Source: Bufo bufo
Lineage: Eukaryota > Chordata > Amphibia > Anura > Bufonidae
Length of the DNA: 64,000 nt
NCBI RefSeq assembly: GCF_905171765.1
Contig: NC_053390.1
Coordinates: forward strand, 582,888,471-582,952,470
Direction of reading: 5' to 3'
The notes below the pieces were generated by a model. That model did no database searches. It was not told where the DNA came from and saw only the letters and a list, made by a program, of their open reading frames with translations. A program made the position numbers and the translations under genes. Numbering within the stretch: position 1 is the first letter of the stretch; every line of letters starts with the position of its first letter. Below, piece after piece: positions 22,746-33,152 of the stretch.

Positions 22746-23289
22746 TTTAGCGTCAGCCATGTAGACCACTCAAAGCCAAAAAAGATCCTCCTTTTGTAAA
22801 TAGTCTGACAATACACCTTACATGCCTTATTGTGGATTTATTGGGCAACATTGCCACCTAGTGGCTCTGCAGAAAACACCTGGAATACTTTCAAAAATAC
22901 TATGTGCTACCTGTTTATCCTGTAACTTCTTATGAAACCTTTTTTTTCATATGAGAATGGTTTCTCCCACAAAAACCCTAATCAACTAAAGGGACTCAGA
23001 TTTCCACTTTCCCCTGCTAATCAGAAAGCTTTTTTGCCATTGTCTCCACTTATTGACACGGGCAGCATCACAATACCTAGTCTATCCCCCACCCTGCTGT
23101 TTCTATAATCACAGACCACCACTAAACTTTTATGGTATGTAGTGTAAAAATTCATCATACATTCTTATGTTTTTTACTGACAGATATCTGGATTTACTCA
23201 ACACTGCCATAATGTCTGCATTGGTGCAGATCCCTATCAATGTGCAAAAGGATCTAGAGACTGGAATGACCAAGTGCACGAATACTGCT
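22746..23289. other. Unassigned spacer
   Basis: No recognised gene. The last part (23150-23285) may be decayed L1 upstream of the ORF1 relic, but I see no clear motif. Confidence 0.4.
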
Positions 23290-23780
23290 ACTTTCACACC
23301 TGCGTTCAGGTGTCCGCTCGTGAGCTCCGTTTGAAGGGGCTCACGAGCAGTCCTGAACGCAGCCGCCCGGCCGCAATGCATTCTCAATGGAGGCGGATCC
23401 ACTGAGAATGCATCCACCTGCCAGCGCTCAACCTCCGCTCCGCTCAGTGAGCGGACACCTGAACGCTGCTTGCAGCGTTCGGGTGTCCGCCTGGCCGTGC
23501 GGAGGCGAGCGGATCCGTCCAGACTTACAATGTAAGTCAATGGGGACGGATCCGCTTGAAGATGACACCATATGGCTCAATCTTCAAGCGGATCCGTTCC
23601 CCATTGACTTTCAATGTAAAGTCTGGACGGATCCGCTCAGGCTACTTTCATACTTAGAAAATTTTCTAAGTTTTAATGCAGACGGATCCGTTCTGAACGG
23701 ATGCAAACGTCTGCATTATAGGAGCGGATCCGTCTGATGAAACATCAGACGGATCCGCTCCGAACGCTAGTGTGAAAACA
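23290..23780. mobile_element. Fold-back MITE (PIF/Harbinger-like ends)
   Basis: The left end is CTACTTTCACACCTGCGTTC and the right end reads AACGCTAGTGTGAAA. The interior is a large imperfect palindrome built from GGATCCGT/ACGGATCC blocks. Non-coding. Confidence 0.7.
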
Positions 23781-23837
23781 GATTTCAGCGGTTTCTTGAT
23801 ACAAAGACAGAATGCTGAAATTATCTAGAGAGATAAA

Positions 23838-24290
23838 CTGGATTACTTGGAAAATACTGTAGGTGTCCCTGAAGAGGTGCCTGGTGATGATCTGTTTCAA
23901 TTCATTCTTAAATACCTTCCAACAATAACCAACTTGATCTACCCCCAGACTCCCTTACCATTGAAAGACATATAGATTATTTGGTTCCCCTAGAGACTCA
24001 GCATATCTTGCCCAGTGACTGCCAAATATCTTAACTGGAAAATTGAAGAGAGGATCTTGATAGCATATAGAAAAACTGACAGCCTACAAGTTCGAAAGGG
24101 AAAGATTTTTTATTTTTTTGTCAAGACTTTTCCTTGGTAGTAACTCTTAAAAGTAAAGCTTTCACACCAGCCTGTCGCCACCTTCATGATTGTCAAGTCT
24201 ACTTCTAGCTTCTTTATCTGGCCAAATCGAAGGTGACGACCAATGGAAGAACCAGGATACATGAAGACCATTAGGGTATGGCTGCATAGT
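23838..24290 (+). pseudogene. L1 ORF1 relic
   Basis: A plus-strand frame reads LDYLEN, then VGVPEEVPGDDLFQFILKYL, matching the RRM-like domain entry of L1 ORF1. Further along, in another frame, it reads NWKIEERILIAYRKTDSLQV then GKIFYFFVKTFP, the expected end of that domain. Stops and indels are frequent, and no ORF2 follows. This is an old fragment, split from any upstream part by the MITE at 23290-23780. Confidence 0.6.
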
Positions 24291-24355
24291 CAGGTTTCTA
24301 CATGCAGTTTTGAAAGCCAAGATTAGGAGTGGATCATAAAAGGAGAGAAACTATA

Positions 24356-25918
24356 CACTGCGTGCAGAATTATTAGGCAAATGAGTATTTTGACCACATC
24401 ATCCTCTTTATGCATGTTGTCTTACTCCAAGCTGTATAGGCTCGAAAGCCTACTACCAATTAAGCATATTAGGTGATGTGCATCTCTGTAATGAGAAGGG
24501 GTGTGGTCTAATGACATCAACACCCTATATTAGGTGTGCATAATTATTAGGCAACTTCCTTTCCTTTGGCAAAATGGGTCAAAAGAAGGACTTGACAGGC
24601 TCAGAAAAGTCAAAAATAGTGAGATATCTTGCAGAGGGATGCAGCACTCTTAAAATTGCAAAGCTTCTGAAGCGTGATCATCGAACAATCAAGCGTTTCA
24701 TTCAAAATAGTCAACAGGGTCGCAAGAAGCGTGTGGAAAAACCAAGGCGCAAAATAAATGCCCATGAACTGAGAAAAGTCAAGCGTGCAGCTGCCAAGAT
24801 GCCACTTGCCAGCAGTTTGGCCATATTTCAGAGCTGCAACATCACTGGAGTGCCCAAAAGCACAAGGTGTGCAATACTCAGAGACATGGCCAAGGTAAGA
24901 AAGGCTGAAAGACGACCACCACTGAACAAGACACACAAGCTGAAACGTCAAGACTGGGCCAAGAAATATCTCAAGACTGATTTTTCTAAGGTTTTATGGA
25001 CTGATGAAATGAGAGTGAGTCTTGATGGGCCAGATGGATGGGCCCGTGGCTGGATTGGTAAAGGGCAGAGAGCTCCAGTCCGACTCAGACGCCAGCAAGG
25101 TGGAGGTGGAGTACTGGTTTGGGCTGGTATCATCAAAGATGAGCTTGTGGGGCCTTTTCGGGTTGAGGAAGGAGTCAAGCTTAACTCCCAGTCCTACTGC
25201 CAGTTTCTGGAAGACACCTTCTTCAAGCAGTGGTACAGGAAGAAGTCTGCATCCTTCAAGAAAAACATGATTTTCATGCAGGACAATGCTCCATCACACG
25301 CGTCCAAGTACTCCACAGCGTGGCTGGCAAGAAAGTGTATAAAAGAAGATAATCTAATGACATGGCCTCCTTGTTCACCTGATCTGAACCCCATTGAGAA
25401 CCTGTGGTCCATCATCAAATGTGAGATTTACAAGGAGGGAAAACAGTACACCTCTCTGAACAGTGTCTGGGAGGCTGTGGTTGCTGCTGCACGCAATGTT
25501 GATGGTGAACAGATCAAAACACTGACAGAATCCATGGATGGCAGGCTTTTGAGTGTCCTTGCAAAGAAAGGTGGCTATATTGGTCACTGATTTGTTTTTG
25601 TTTTGTTTTTGAATGTCAGAAATTTATATTTGTGAATGTTGAGATGTTATATTGGTTTCACTGGTAAAAATAAATAATTGAAATGGGTATATATTTGTTT
25701 TTTGTTAAGTTGCCTAATAATTATGCACAGTAATAGTCACCTGCACACACAGATATCCCCCTAAAATAGCTGAAACTAAAAACAAACTAAAAACTACTTC
25801 CAAAAATATTCAGCTTTGATATTAATGAGTTTTTTGGGTTCATTGAGAACATGGTTGTTGTTCAATAATAAAATTAATCCTCAAAAATACAACTTGCCTA
25901 ATAATTCTGCACTCCCTG
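24356..25918 (+). mobile_element. Tc1/mariner element, DD37E type, apparently intact
   Basis: 1563 bp flanked by TA at 24354-24355 and 25919-25920. The 25-bp terminal inverted repeats share GTGCAGAATTATTAGGCAA. A second, perfect 20-bp inverted pair lies inside (24537-24556 TGCATAATTATTAGGCAACT and 25708-25727). The inner pair brackets the transposase. Both ends and the ORF are complete. Confidence 0.93.
24574..25590 (+). CDS. Tc1-like transposase, DD37E, intact ORF
   Basis: A 338-residue transposase that would act in the nucleus, binding the element's inverted repeats and moving it by cut-and-paste into TA sites. The N-terminus has two helix-turn-helix-like segments (about residues 8-45 and 62-105) joined by a basic linker (KKRVEKPRRK). 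The catalytic triad is D144 (LWTDEM), D237 (MQDNAPSH) and E275 (PDLNPIENLW), with 37 residues between the last two. This spacing defines the DD37E group (TRT), distinct from classic DD34E Tc1. A glycine box (GGGGVLVW) precedes D237. There is no stop, frameshift or missing catalytic residue, and the length is normal. The ATG at 24574 is 17 bp after the inner repeat. Activity is inferred from integrity only. Confidence 0.93.
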   Translation: MGQKKDLTGSEKSKIVRYLAEGCSTLKIAKLLKRDHRTIKRFIQNSQQGRKKRVEKPRRKINAHELRKVKRAAAKMPLASSLAIFQSCNITGVPKSTRCAILRDMAKVRKAERRPPLNKTHKLKRQDWAKKYLKTDFSKVLWTDEMRVSLDGPDGWARGWIGKGQRAPVRLRRQQGGGGVLVWAGIIKDELVGPFRVEEGVKLNSQSYCQFLEDTFFKQWYRKKSASFKKNMIFMQDNAPSHASKYSTAWLARKCIKEDNLMTWPPCSPDLNPIENLWSIIKCEIYKEGKQYTSLNSVWEAVVAAARNVDGEQIKTLTESMDGRLLSVLAKKGGYIGH

Positions 25919-25931
25919 TACAAGACAGATA

Positions 25932-26928
25932 GGCTGGGTTCACACGGGCGTTGCAGGAAAATGTGCGGGTGCGTTGCTGGAACACCCGCGATTTTTCCGC
26001 GCGAGTGCAAAACATTGTAATGCGTTTTGCACTCGCGTGAGAAAAATCGTGCATGTTTGGTACCCAAACCCGAACTTCTTCACAGAAGTTCGGGCTTGGG
26101 ATCGGTGTTCTGTAGATTGCATTATTTCCCCTTATAACATAGTTATAAGGGAAAATAATAGCATTCTGAATACAGACTGCATAGTAAACTAGCGCTGGAG
26201 GGGTTAAAAAAAAATTAAAAAATAATTTAACTCACCTTAGTCCACTTGATCGCGTAGCCCGGCATCTCCTTCTGTCTCCTTTGCTGAACAGGACCTGTGG
26301 TGAGCATTAATTACAGGTAAAGGACCTTTGGTGACGTCACTCCGGTCATCACATGATCCATCACCATGGTAAAAGATCATGTGATGGATCATGTGATGAC
26401 CGGAGTGACGTCATCAAAGGTCCTTTACCTGTAGTTAATGCTCACCAGAGGTCCTGTTCAGCAAAGGAGACAGAAGATAATGCTGGGCCGCGATCAAGTG
26501 GACAAAGGCGAGTTAAATTATTATTTTTTTAAATGTAACCCCTCCAGCGCTGTTTTACTATGCATTCTGTATTCATAATGCTATTATTTTCCCTTATAAC
26601 CATGTTATAAGGGAAAATAATAATGATCGGGTCTCCATCCCGATCGTCTCCTAGCAACAGTGTGTGAAAATCGCACCGCATCCGCACTTGCTTGCGGATG
26701 CTTGCGATTTTCACGCAGCCCCATTCACTTCTATGGGGCCTGCATTACGTGAAAAACGCAGAATATAGAGCATGCTGCGATTTTCACGCAACGCACAAGT
26801 GATGCGTGAAAATCACCGCTCATGTGAACAGCCCCATAGAAATAAATGGGTCGGTATTCAGTGCGGGTGCAATGCGTTCACCTCACGCATCGCATCCGCG
26901 CGGAATACTCGCCCGTGTGAAAGGGGCC
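25932..26928. mobile_element. 1-kb fold-back MITE with 3-bp flank ATA
   Basis: The ends are GGCTGGGTTCACACGGGCG and its inverse CGCCCGTGTGAAAGGGGCC, flanked by ATA on both sides. The interior is a long palindrome centred near 26375 (for example GATCATGTGATG on both arms). A 3-bp target duplication suggests PIF/Harbinger. Non-coding. Confidence 0.75.
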
Positions 26929-27592
26929 ATACTATACAATTTTTCCCCATTCTTGAATTCACTCCGGGTTTTGGCTTCAACAACTGCATGCAGAAACCTG
27001 ACCATGCTCTGGACTAAGCTGACCCTGGAAACATTTATGCTCACCGTGATACTACTTTAAACGTTTGGCAAGTGAGTGTGTTATGCACTTAAATACATAC
27101 TGATGCACCGAATGCAAATTTCCTCGCGCGTTGTGGTAACAAATCAAATTCTTTCCTAAAATGGCTGCTGCACATGTGAGGACATGGAGAAAGGAATTCT
27201 GGGAAGGCGGGATCAGCCATAATGCCATGCATACAGCCAATCAGCAGCCAGCCAGCCCTGTGATATCACAGCCCTATTAATAGCGTCAGCCATCTTAGAT
27301 TCTGCCATTTACCAGTGTACTCAGTGCAGGAAGAGACGTCAGCAGGCGCTAGGGACAGTGATAGAAAATACGTCATTGTGCTAAAAAAAACAATTTACAA
27401 GTGCAGGGAAATATTATTCAAGGTGTAGGGAAAGAATAGAGAGCTATCAATCCACAGCATTTCTGTTGAACAGCTCAGTCGGGGAGGTGACAGCCTGGGT
27501 AATAGGAACATTCTTATGACACCTTGCAGCACTGACTGTGGATCCAAATTGCCATCATACAGCTCTGTAATTTCATCAAACCGTTCTTATTA

Positions 27593-27965
27593 GGGTACTT
27601 TCACACTAGCGGCAGGAAAGATCTGACAGGCTGTTTACTGTGTCGGATCCGTCCTGCCACTATCTTGCCGTGCCACCGGACTGCCGCTCCGTCCCCATTG
27701 ACTATAATGGGCACGGGGCGGAGCTACGGCGCAGCACGGCAGTGCACAGTGAGAGGCCGCCGGACTAAAAAGTCAGACATGCAGTACTTTTAGTCCGGCG
27801 GCCTTTCGCCGTGCACTGCCGTGCTGCGTCGGAGCTCGCCCCCGTCCCCATTATAGTCAATGGGGATGGAGCGGCAGTCCGGCGGCACGGCGAAATAGCG
27901 GCAGGACGGATCCGACAGGGTGAACAGCCTGTCGGATCCGTCCTGCCACTAGTGTGAAAGTACCC
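27593..27965. mobile_element. Fold-back MITE inside hAT
   Basis: Ends GGGTACTTTCACACTAG and its inverse; almost fully palindromic (GGATCCGTCCTGCCACTA on both arms). The paralogous hAT copy near 55400 lacks it (CCGTTCTTGTTATTGGGG). Confidence 0.85.
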
Positions 27966-27989
27966 TTGGGGTACAAGTGCTGTTTGATT

Positions 27990-28502
27990 AACAAGTGCAT
28001 TAACAGGGGTTTTTACAAGGAAATATTTCTACGTTTTATTTGCCCTACTGCGTTACAGTCATATGTTCTAAAACCTTTTTTGGCTTGTATTAGTGGGATA
28101 AAAAAGAACTTATTAACCGCTGTGTGGTGAAGTGCAAAAATTACAGCACTTTTTGTCGTGTATTAGTGGCAAAAGTAAAATATATTTGCTGCTCAGCAGT
28201 GCAGTTATCTGTTTTAAAACCCTTTTTGCGTGTATTAGTGGAAAAAGAAAAATATATATTTGCCGCTCAGCAGGGCAGTTATGTTTTAAATCCCTTTTTT
28301 GAGTGTATTAGTGGAAAAAGGAAAAACATCTTTGCCACTCAGCAGTGGATTTATCTGTTTTAAAGCCCTTTTTTGCATGTATTAGTGGAAAAAGGAAAAA
28401 TATATCTTTGACGCTCAGCGGTGCATGGATATATTCTAAAGCCCAGTTTGCCATGTATTAGTGGAGAAATAAAAATATATTCGCCGTTCAGCATTGCACT
28501 TA
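27990..28502. repeat. ~90-bp tandem repeats in hAT 5' region
   Basis: Each unit carries GTGTATTAGTGG followed by an A-rich stretch, then TATATTTGCCGCTCAGCAG-like sequence. The same family of units is found at 55430-55990. Confidence 0.75.
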
Positions 28503-30145
28503 CAGCCAGGTCCATAAATATTGGGACATCGACACAATTGTAACATTTTTGGCTCTATACACCACCACAATGGATTTGAAATGAAACAAACAAGATGTGC
28601 TTTAACTGCAGACTGTCAGCTTTAATTTGAGGGTATTTACATCCAAATCAGGTGAACGGTGTAGGAATTACAACAGTTTGCATATGCGCCTCCCACTTGT
28701 TAAGGGACCAAAAGTAATGGGACAGAATAATAATCATAAATCAAACTTTCACTTTTTTAATACTTGGTTGCAAATCCTTTGCAGTTAATTATAGCCTGAA
28801 GTCTGGATGCATAGACATCACCAGACGCTGGGTTTCATCCCTGGTGATGCTCTGGCAGGCCTCTACTGCAACTGTCTTCAGTCCCTGCTTGTTCTTGGGG
28901 CATTTTCCCTTCAGTTTTGTCTTCAGCAACTGAAATGCATGCTCAATCGGATTCAGGTCAGGTGACTGACTTGGCCATTGCATAACATTCCACTTCTTTC
29001 CCTTAAAAACTCTTTGGTTGCTTTTGCAGTATGCTTTGGGTCATTGTCCATCTGCACTGTGAAGCGCCGTCCAATGAGTTCTGAAGCATTTGGCTGAATA
29101 TGAGCAGATAATATTGCCCGAAACACTTCAGAATTCATCCTGCTGCTTTTGTCAGCAGTCACATCATCAATAAATACAAGAGAACCAGTTCCATTGGCAG
29201 CCATACATGCCCATGGCATGACACTACCACCACCATGCTTCACTGATGAGGTGGTATGCTTAGGATCATGAGCAGTTCCTTTCCTTCTCCATACTCTTCT
29301 TTTCCCATCACTCTGGTACAAGTTGATCTTGGTCTCATCTGTCCATAGGATGTTGTTCCAGAACTGTGAAGGCTTTTTTAGATGTCATTTGGCAAACTCT
29401 AATCTGGCCTTCCTGTTTTTGAGGCTCACCAATGGTTTACATCTTGTGGTGAGCCCTCTGTATTTACTCTGAAGTCTTTTCTTGATTGTTGACTTTGACA
29501 CACATACACCGACCTTCTGGAGAGTGTTCTTGATCTGGCCAACTGTTGTGAAGGGTGTTTTCTTCACCAGGGAAAGAATTCTTCGGTCATCCACCAGAGT
29601 TGTTTTTCGTGGTCTTCCCGGTCTTTTGGTGTTGCTGAGCTCACCGGTGCGTTCCTTATTTTTAAGAATGTTCCAAACAGTTGTTTTGGCCAGGCCTAAT
29701 GTTTTTGCTATCTCTCTGATGGGTTTGTTGTGTTTTTTCAGCCTAATGATGGCTTGCTTCACTGATAGTGACAGCTCTTTGGATATCATCTTGAGAGTTG
29801 ACAGCAACCGATTCCAAATGCAAATAGCACACTTGAAATGAAGTCTGGACCTTTTATCTGCTCATTGGAATTGGAATAAATAGGGAATAACACACACCTG
29901 GCAATGGAACAGCTGAGAAGTCAATTGTCCCATTACTTTTGGTCCCTTAACAAGTGGCAGGCACATATGCAAACTGTTGTAATTCCTGCACCGTTCACCT
30001 GATTTGGATGTAAATACCCTCAAATTAAAGCTGACAGTCTGCAGTTAAAGCACATCTTGTCCGTTTCATGTCAAATCCATTGTGGTGGTGTATAGAGCCA
30101 AAAATGTTAGAATTGTGTTGATGTCCCAATATTTGTGGACCTGAC
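28503..30145 (-). mobile_element. Tc1/mariner element, DD34E, with ~220-bp inverted repeats
   Basis: TA flanks lie at 28501-28502 and 30146-30147. The long inverted repeats run from CAGCCAGGTCCATAAATATT / GTCAGGTCCACAAATATT inward to GGGACCAAAAGTAATGGGAC. Removing the element and one TA restores GCACTTATCTGTTG, the phrase present in every neighbouring tandem unit. Confidence 0.93.
28789..29789 (-). pseudogene. Tc1 transposase (DD34E), one stop and one 1-bp deletion
   Basis: Tc1-family transposase starting MISKELSLSVKQ at 29789, with an HTH domain and a GRPR linker (KRPGRPRKTT). A TGA at 29385-29387 interrupts FAK just before the first catalytic aspartate (LWTDETK). The frame continues through GGGSVMPWACM to the second aspartate (QMDNDPKHTAK). 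After KEFL one A is missing (near 28985), which shifts the frame. The next frame then gives MQWPSQSPDLNPIEHAF with the catalytic E. With that base restored the last two acids are 34 residues apart, i.e. DD34E. The two lesions inactivate this copy, though its TIRs are intact and could in principle be moved in trans. Confidence 0.9.
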
Positions 30146-30147
30146 TA

Positions 30148-31165
30148 TCTGTTGAAAAGCCTTTTGTGTTGTGTAAAAGTAGAAAAAAAATTAGGGCCTA
30201 ATTGCCGTTCTGCGGTGCAGTAATATATTCTAAAGGCCAGTTTGTCGTGTATTAGTGGCGAAATTAAAATATATTCGCCATCCAGCGTTTCACTTATCTG
30301 TTGAAAAGCCTGTTGTGTTCTGTAAACGTTTAAAAAAACTAGGGCCTAATTGCCGTTCTGCGGTGCAGTGAAATATTCTAAAGCCCGGTTTGCCGTGTAT
30401 TACTGGCAAAATAAAAATATATTCGCCGTTTAGCATTGCACTTATCTGTTGAAAAGTCGTTTGTGTTATGTAAAAGTAGAAAAAAAATTAGGGCCTAATT
30501 GCCGTTCTGCGGTGCAGTGAAATACTCTAAAGCCCAGTTTGCTGTGTATTACTGTCGAAATAAAAATATATTTGCCGTTCAGCGTTGCACTTATCTGCTG
30601 AAAAGCTTTTTGCGTTCTGTAAAAGTTGAAATATTTTAGGGCCTAATTGACGTTGTGCAGTGCAGTGATATACTCTAAAGCCCAGTTTGCCGTGTATTAG
30701 TGGCAAAATAAAGATATATTCGCTGTTCAGTGTTTGCACTTATCTGTTGAAAAGCTTTTTGTGTAAATGTTGAAAAAAACTAGGGCCTAATTGTCGTTGT
30801 GCGGTGCAGTGAAATATTCTGAAACCCAGTTTGCCGTGTATTACTGGCGAAATAAAAATATATTTGCCGTTCAGCATTGCACTTATGTGTTGAAAAACCT
30901 GTTGTGTTGTGTAAAGGTTGAAATAAATTAAGGCCTAATTGCCCTTGTGTGGTGCAGTGCTATACTCTAAAGCTCAGTTTGCCGTGTATTAGTGGCAAAA
31001 TAAATATATATTCGCCATCCAGCGTTGCACTTATCTGTTGAAAAGCATTTTAGGTAATGTAAAACTAGAAAAAAAATTGCGCCTAATTGCCGTTTAGCAG
31101 TGAAGAGATATATTCTAAAGCCCTATTTGCTGTGTCTTAGTGGCGAAATAAAAAATATTTGATCT
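30148..31165. repeat. ~148-bp tandem repeats in hAT 5' region, about seven copies
   Basis: Units begin TATCTGTTGAAAAGCC and contain GGGCCTAATTGCCGTT and GCCGTGTATTAGTGGC. Starts lie near 30147, 30295, 30442, 30591, 30741, 30882 and 31031. They continue the array that the Tc1 element interrupts. Confidence 0.85.
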
Positions 31166-31190
31166 AACATTTGGTTATTTGATCTAACAT

Positions 31191-33152
31191 TATGTCAGAC
31201 AGAAAAGTGCCAGGCCCTGCACAAGGGAGTTGCAGAGGCCTAATTGTTTCTGGTGTAGGCAGAATTCGCAGCAGAGTAAGGGGTTGTGGCAGCAGGGGTC
31301 ACTTTGAGTGGCTGGAGCTCCCACCAGCAACCCAGTGGTTCTTGAATGGTTGACTCGATCTTTGACTTCGTCACAAGTGTCATCAGACTGTAATGACCGG
31401 CGTCACGCAAAGGGAGGGAAATGGGAAGGCCCTGTCCAAGGGAGAGGGAAAGGTGGTGACCCCTGACTCACCTTGAGGCTGGCACCTGACTGCCCTGATG
31501 TCCCTAGACGGGTTCCTCACCCGTACGCCAATCACGTGCCTAAACCCTGACTTTCCCTAAGATAAGCCCTATGTAGTGAATGGGGCGGTGGGATTACTAG
31601 TCCGCACCACTGACACTAAAAGGAAAACACCAAGGAGAGGACAGACAACACAGACAAAATATATAATCCCAGGTGGGTGACCACAGCAGACAACAAAAGC
31701 CCAACAGGGATCCGGATGGTAACGTTCTGGAACAACAACCAGGGAACACAGCTACACAGCTCCAGTGGGTCAGTATAGAAGTCCAGGCAGGAAGCTCTAT
31801 ATCTGGCAACCAGAGAAGTGAGAGATGGGAATATAAGGAGGTTGGGATTGCTGGACAAGAAACAGCTGAGGAGGAGAAGCTACGGATCCCTGAGCCAAAA
31901 AGGATTGCAAGGCAAACCCAGAAAGCTACCATTAAAAAACAGCACTGTCTTTAGACATAGAGCGCGCAGCCACCCGCTGCGACTTCCTGACCCCGGGTAT
32001 AACGGAGTCAGACGTGGCTCTTGACACCCTCGTGACACAGACACCCCCAGCCAAGAGTCGGTGCGTACGCCAGACACAACCCTTAGTTGGCATGGCCCGG
32101 GAGCAGGCCCTGTTCCCTCACCTGTCCTCAACCTGCCTCTGTCCTTTTCTGTTCCCTCATCGCGAGAAGTATTATATCCTGTAGGCTCGGCTCCACTTTT
32201 CAGCAAGGAAGAGCTACTAGAGGACAGTCAGCAGCTACTGCCCAGCCAAGATGTGGAGGATACATCCGCCGCTTCTTCCGCTAGGCGGGCAAGTAGTAAT
32301 GAGGAGATGATGATGATGATGATGATGATGGAAGCTGGGTGATGAAGGGGCTTTATCGTCATCGGGAGAAGAGGGTAGCAGCTTGCCCGTGAGCCAGCAA
32401 GTTGCTAGGGCGAGAGGGAGTCAGCAGTGGGAGGTCGGTAGCTAAATGTGCCCGAGATAGACCACCAGCTTCGCAGGAGCCTACCTGCCCAGGAAGTAGC
32501 GCTGCAGTGATTCAAGGAGGCAGCAGCGGTAGCAGTCAGTCAGTGCGTAGTGTTGGGGGTAAAATCACCTACTCGGCGGTGTGGCCGTTTTTTTTAAGCC
32601 GCCGGAGGAGGTAAACGTGGCCATATGTAGAATCTGTGGCCAGAGGGTGAAGCGTGGCCAGGATGCCAATGTTGGCACTAAGGCCCTGCGTCAATATATG
32701 CAGCGTCGCCATAAAGTGACCTGGGAGAACCGTGGCTGCAATGTGGTGGTCCAGCCTGATGCAGCAACTGCTGCATCACCCACTGGCACACACCCTGTTT
32801 CTGGCAGTCAATGCTCCACCACCTCAGCCGAAGGGAGTTGTCTGTCCTTCCCATCATCTGCCGTTCCTGATGCTCCTGCTCCTCCTTCTCGTTACGCATT
32901 CCATCAGCAATCGATCACCAAAGCGATTGCCAAGAGACAACAGTATGCGTGCACCCATCGAAAGGCGCAGAAGTTAAACGTGCTCCTAGCCTGGTGCTGT
33001 AGTCCCTCACTTTCCAAATGGTGGACTCTGCACCTTTCAGAGAACTGATGGCTTGTGCCAAGCTAAAGCGGAGGGTCCCAAGCCGTCATTTCTTTGCCAA
33101 AGAGGCAGTACCAGCCCTGCACAAATATGTAAAACGGAAGGTGGGCCAGTCC
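31191..33152 (+). pseudogene. hAT transposase, N-terminal part
   Basis: It starts ATG 31191 (MSDRKVPGPAQGSCRG), with an Arg/Gly-rich leader like that of the hAT at 16489. A solo LTR splits it at 31389-32037. Downstream, an acidic/Ser-rich region with a Met run from an ATG/GAT repeat (32300-32330) leads to the BED zinc finger in 32581-33048 (AVFFKPPEE, CRICGQRVKRG, MQRRHKVTWE). Stops at 32340-32345 and frame changes make it non-functional. It breaks off at a TTAA (33153-33156) and resumes at 36974. Confidence 0.85.
31389..32037 (-). mobile_element. Solo LTR with 5-bp TSD
   Basis: 649 bp, reading TGTCACGAGGG to ATTACA on the minus strand, flanked by CAGAC at 31384-31388 and 32038-32042. It is the same family as 53916-54555. 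It has no internal coding region and is the product of LTR-LTR recombination. The Gypsy or retrovirus-like origin cannot be decided from the LTR. Confidence 0.9.
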
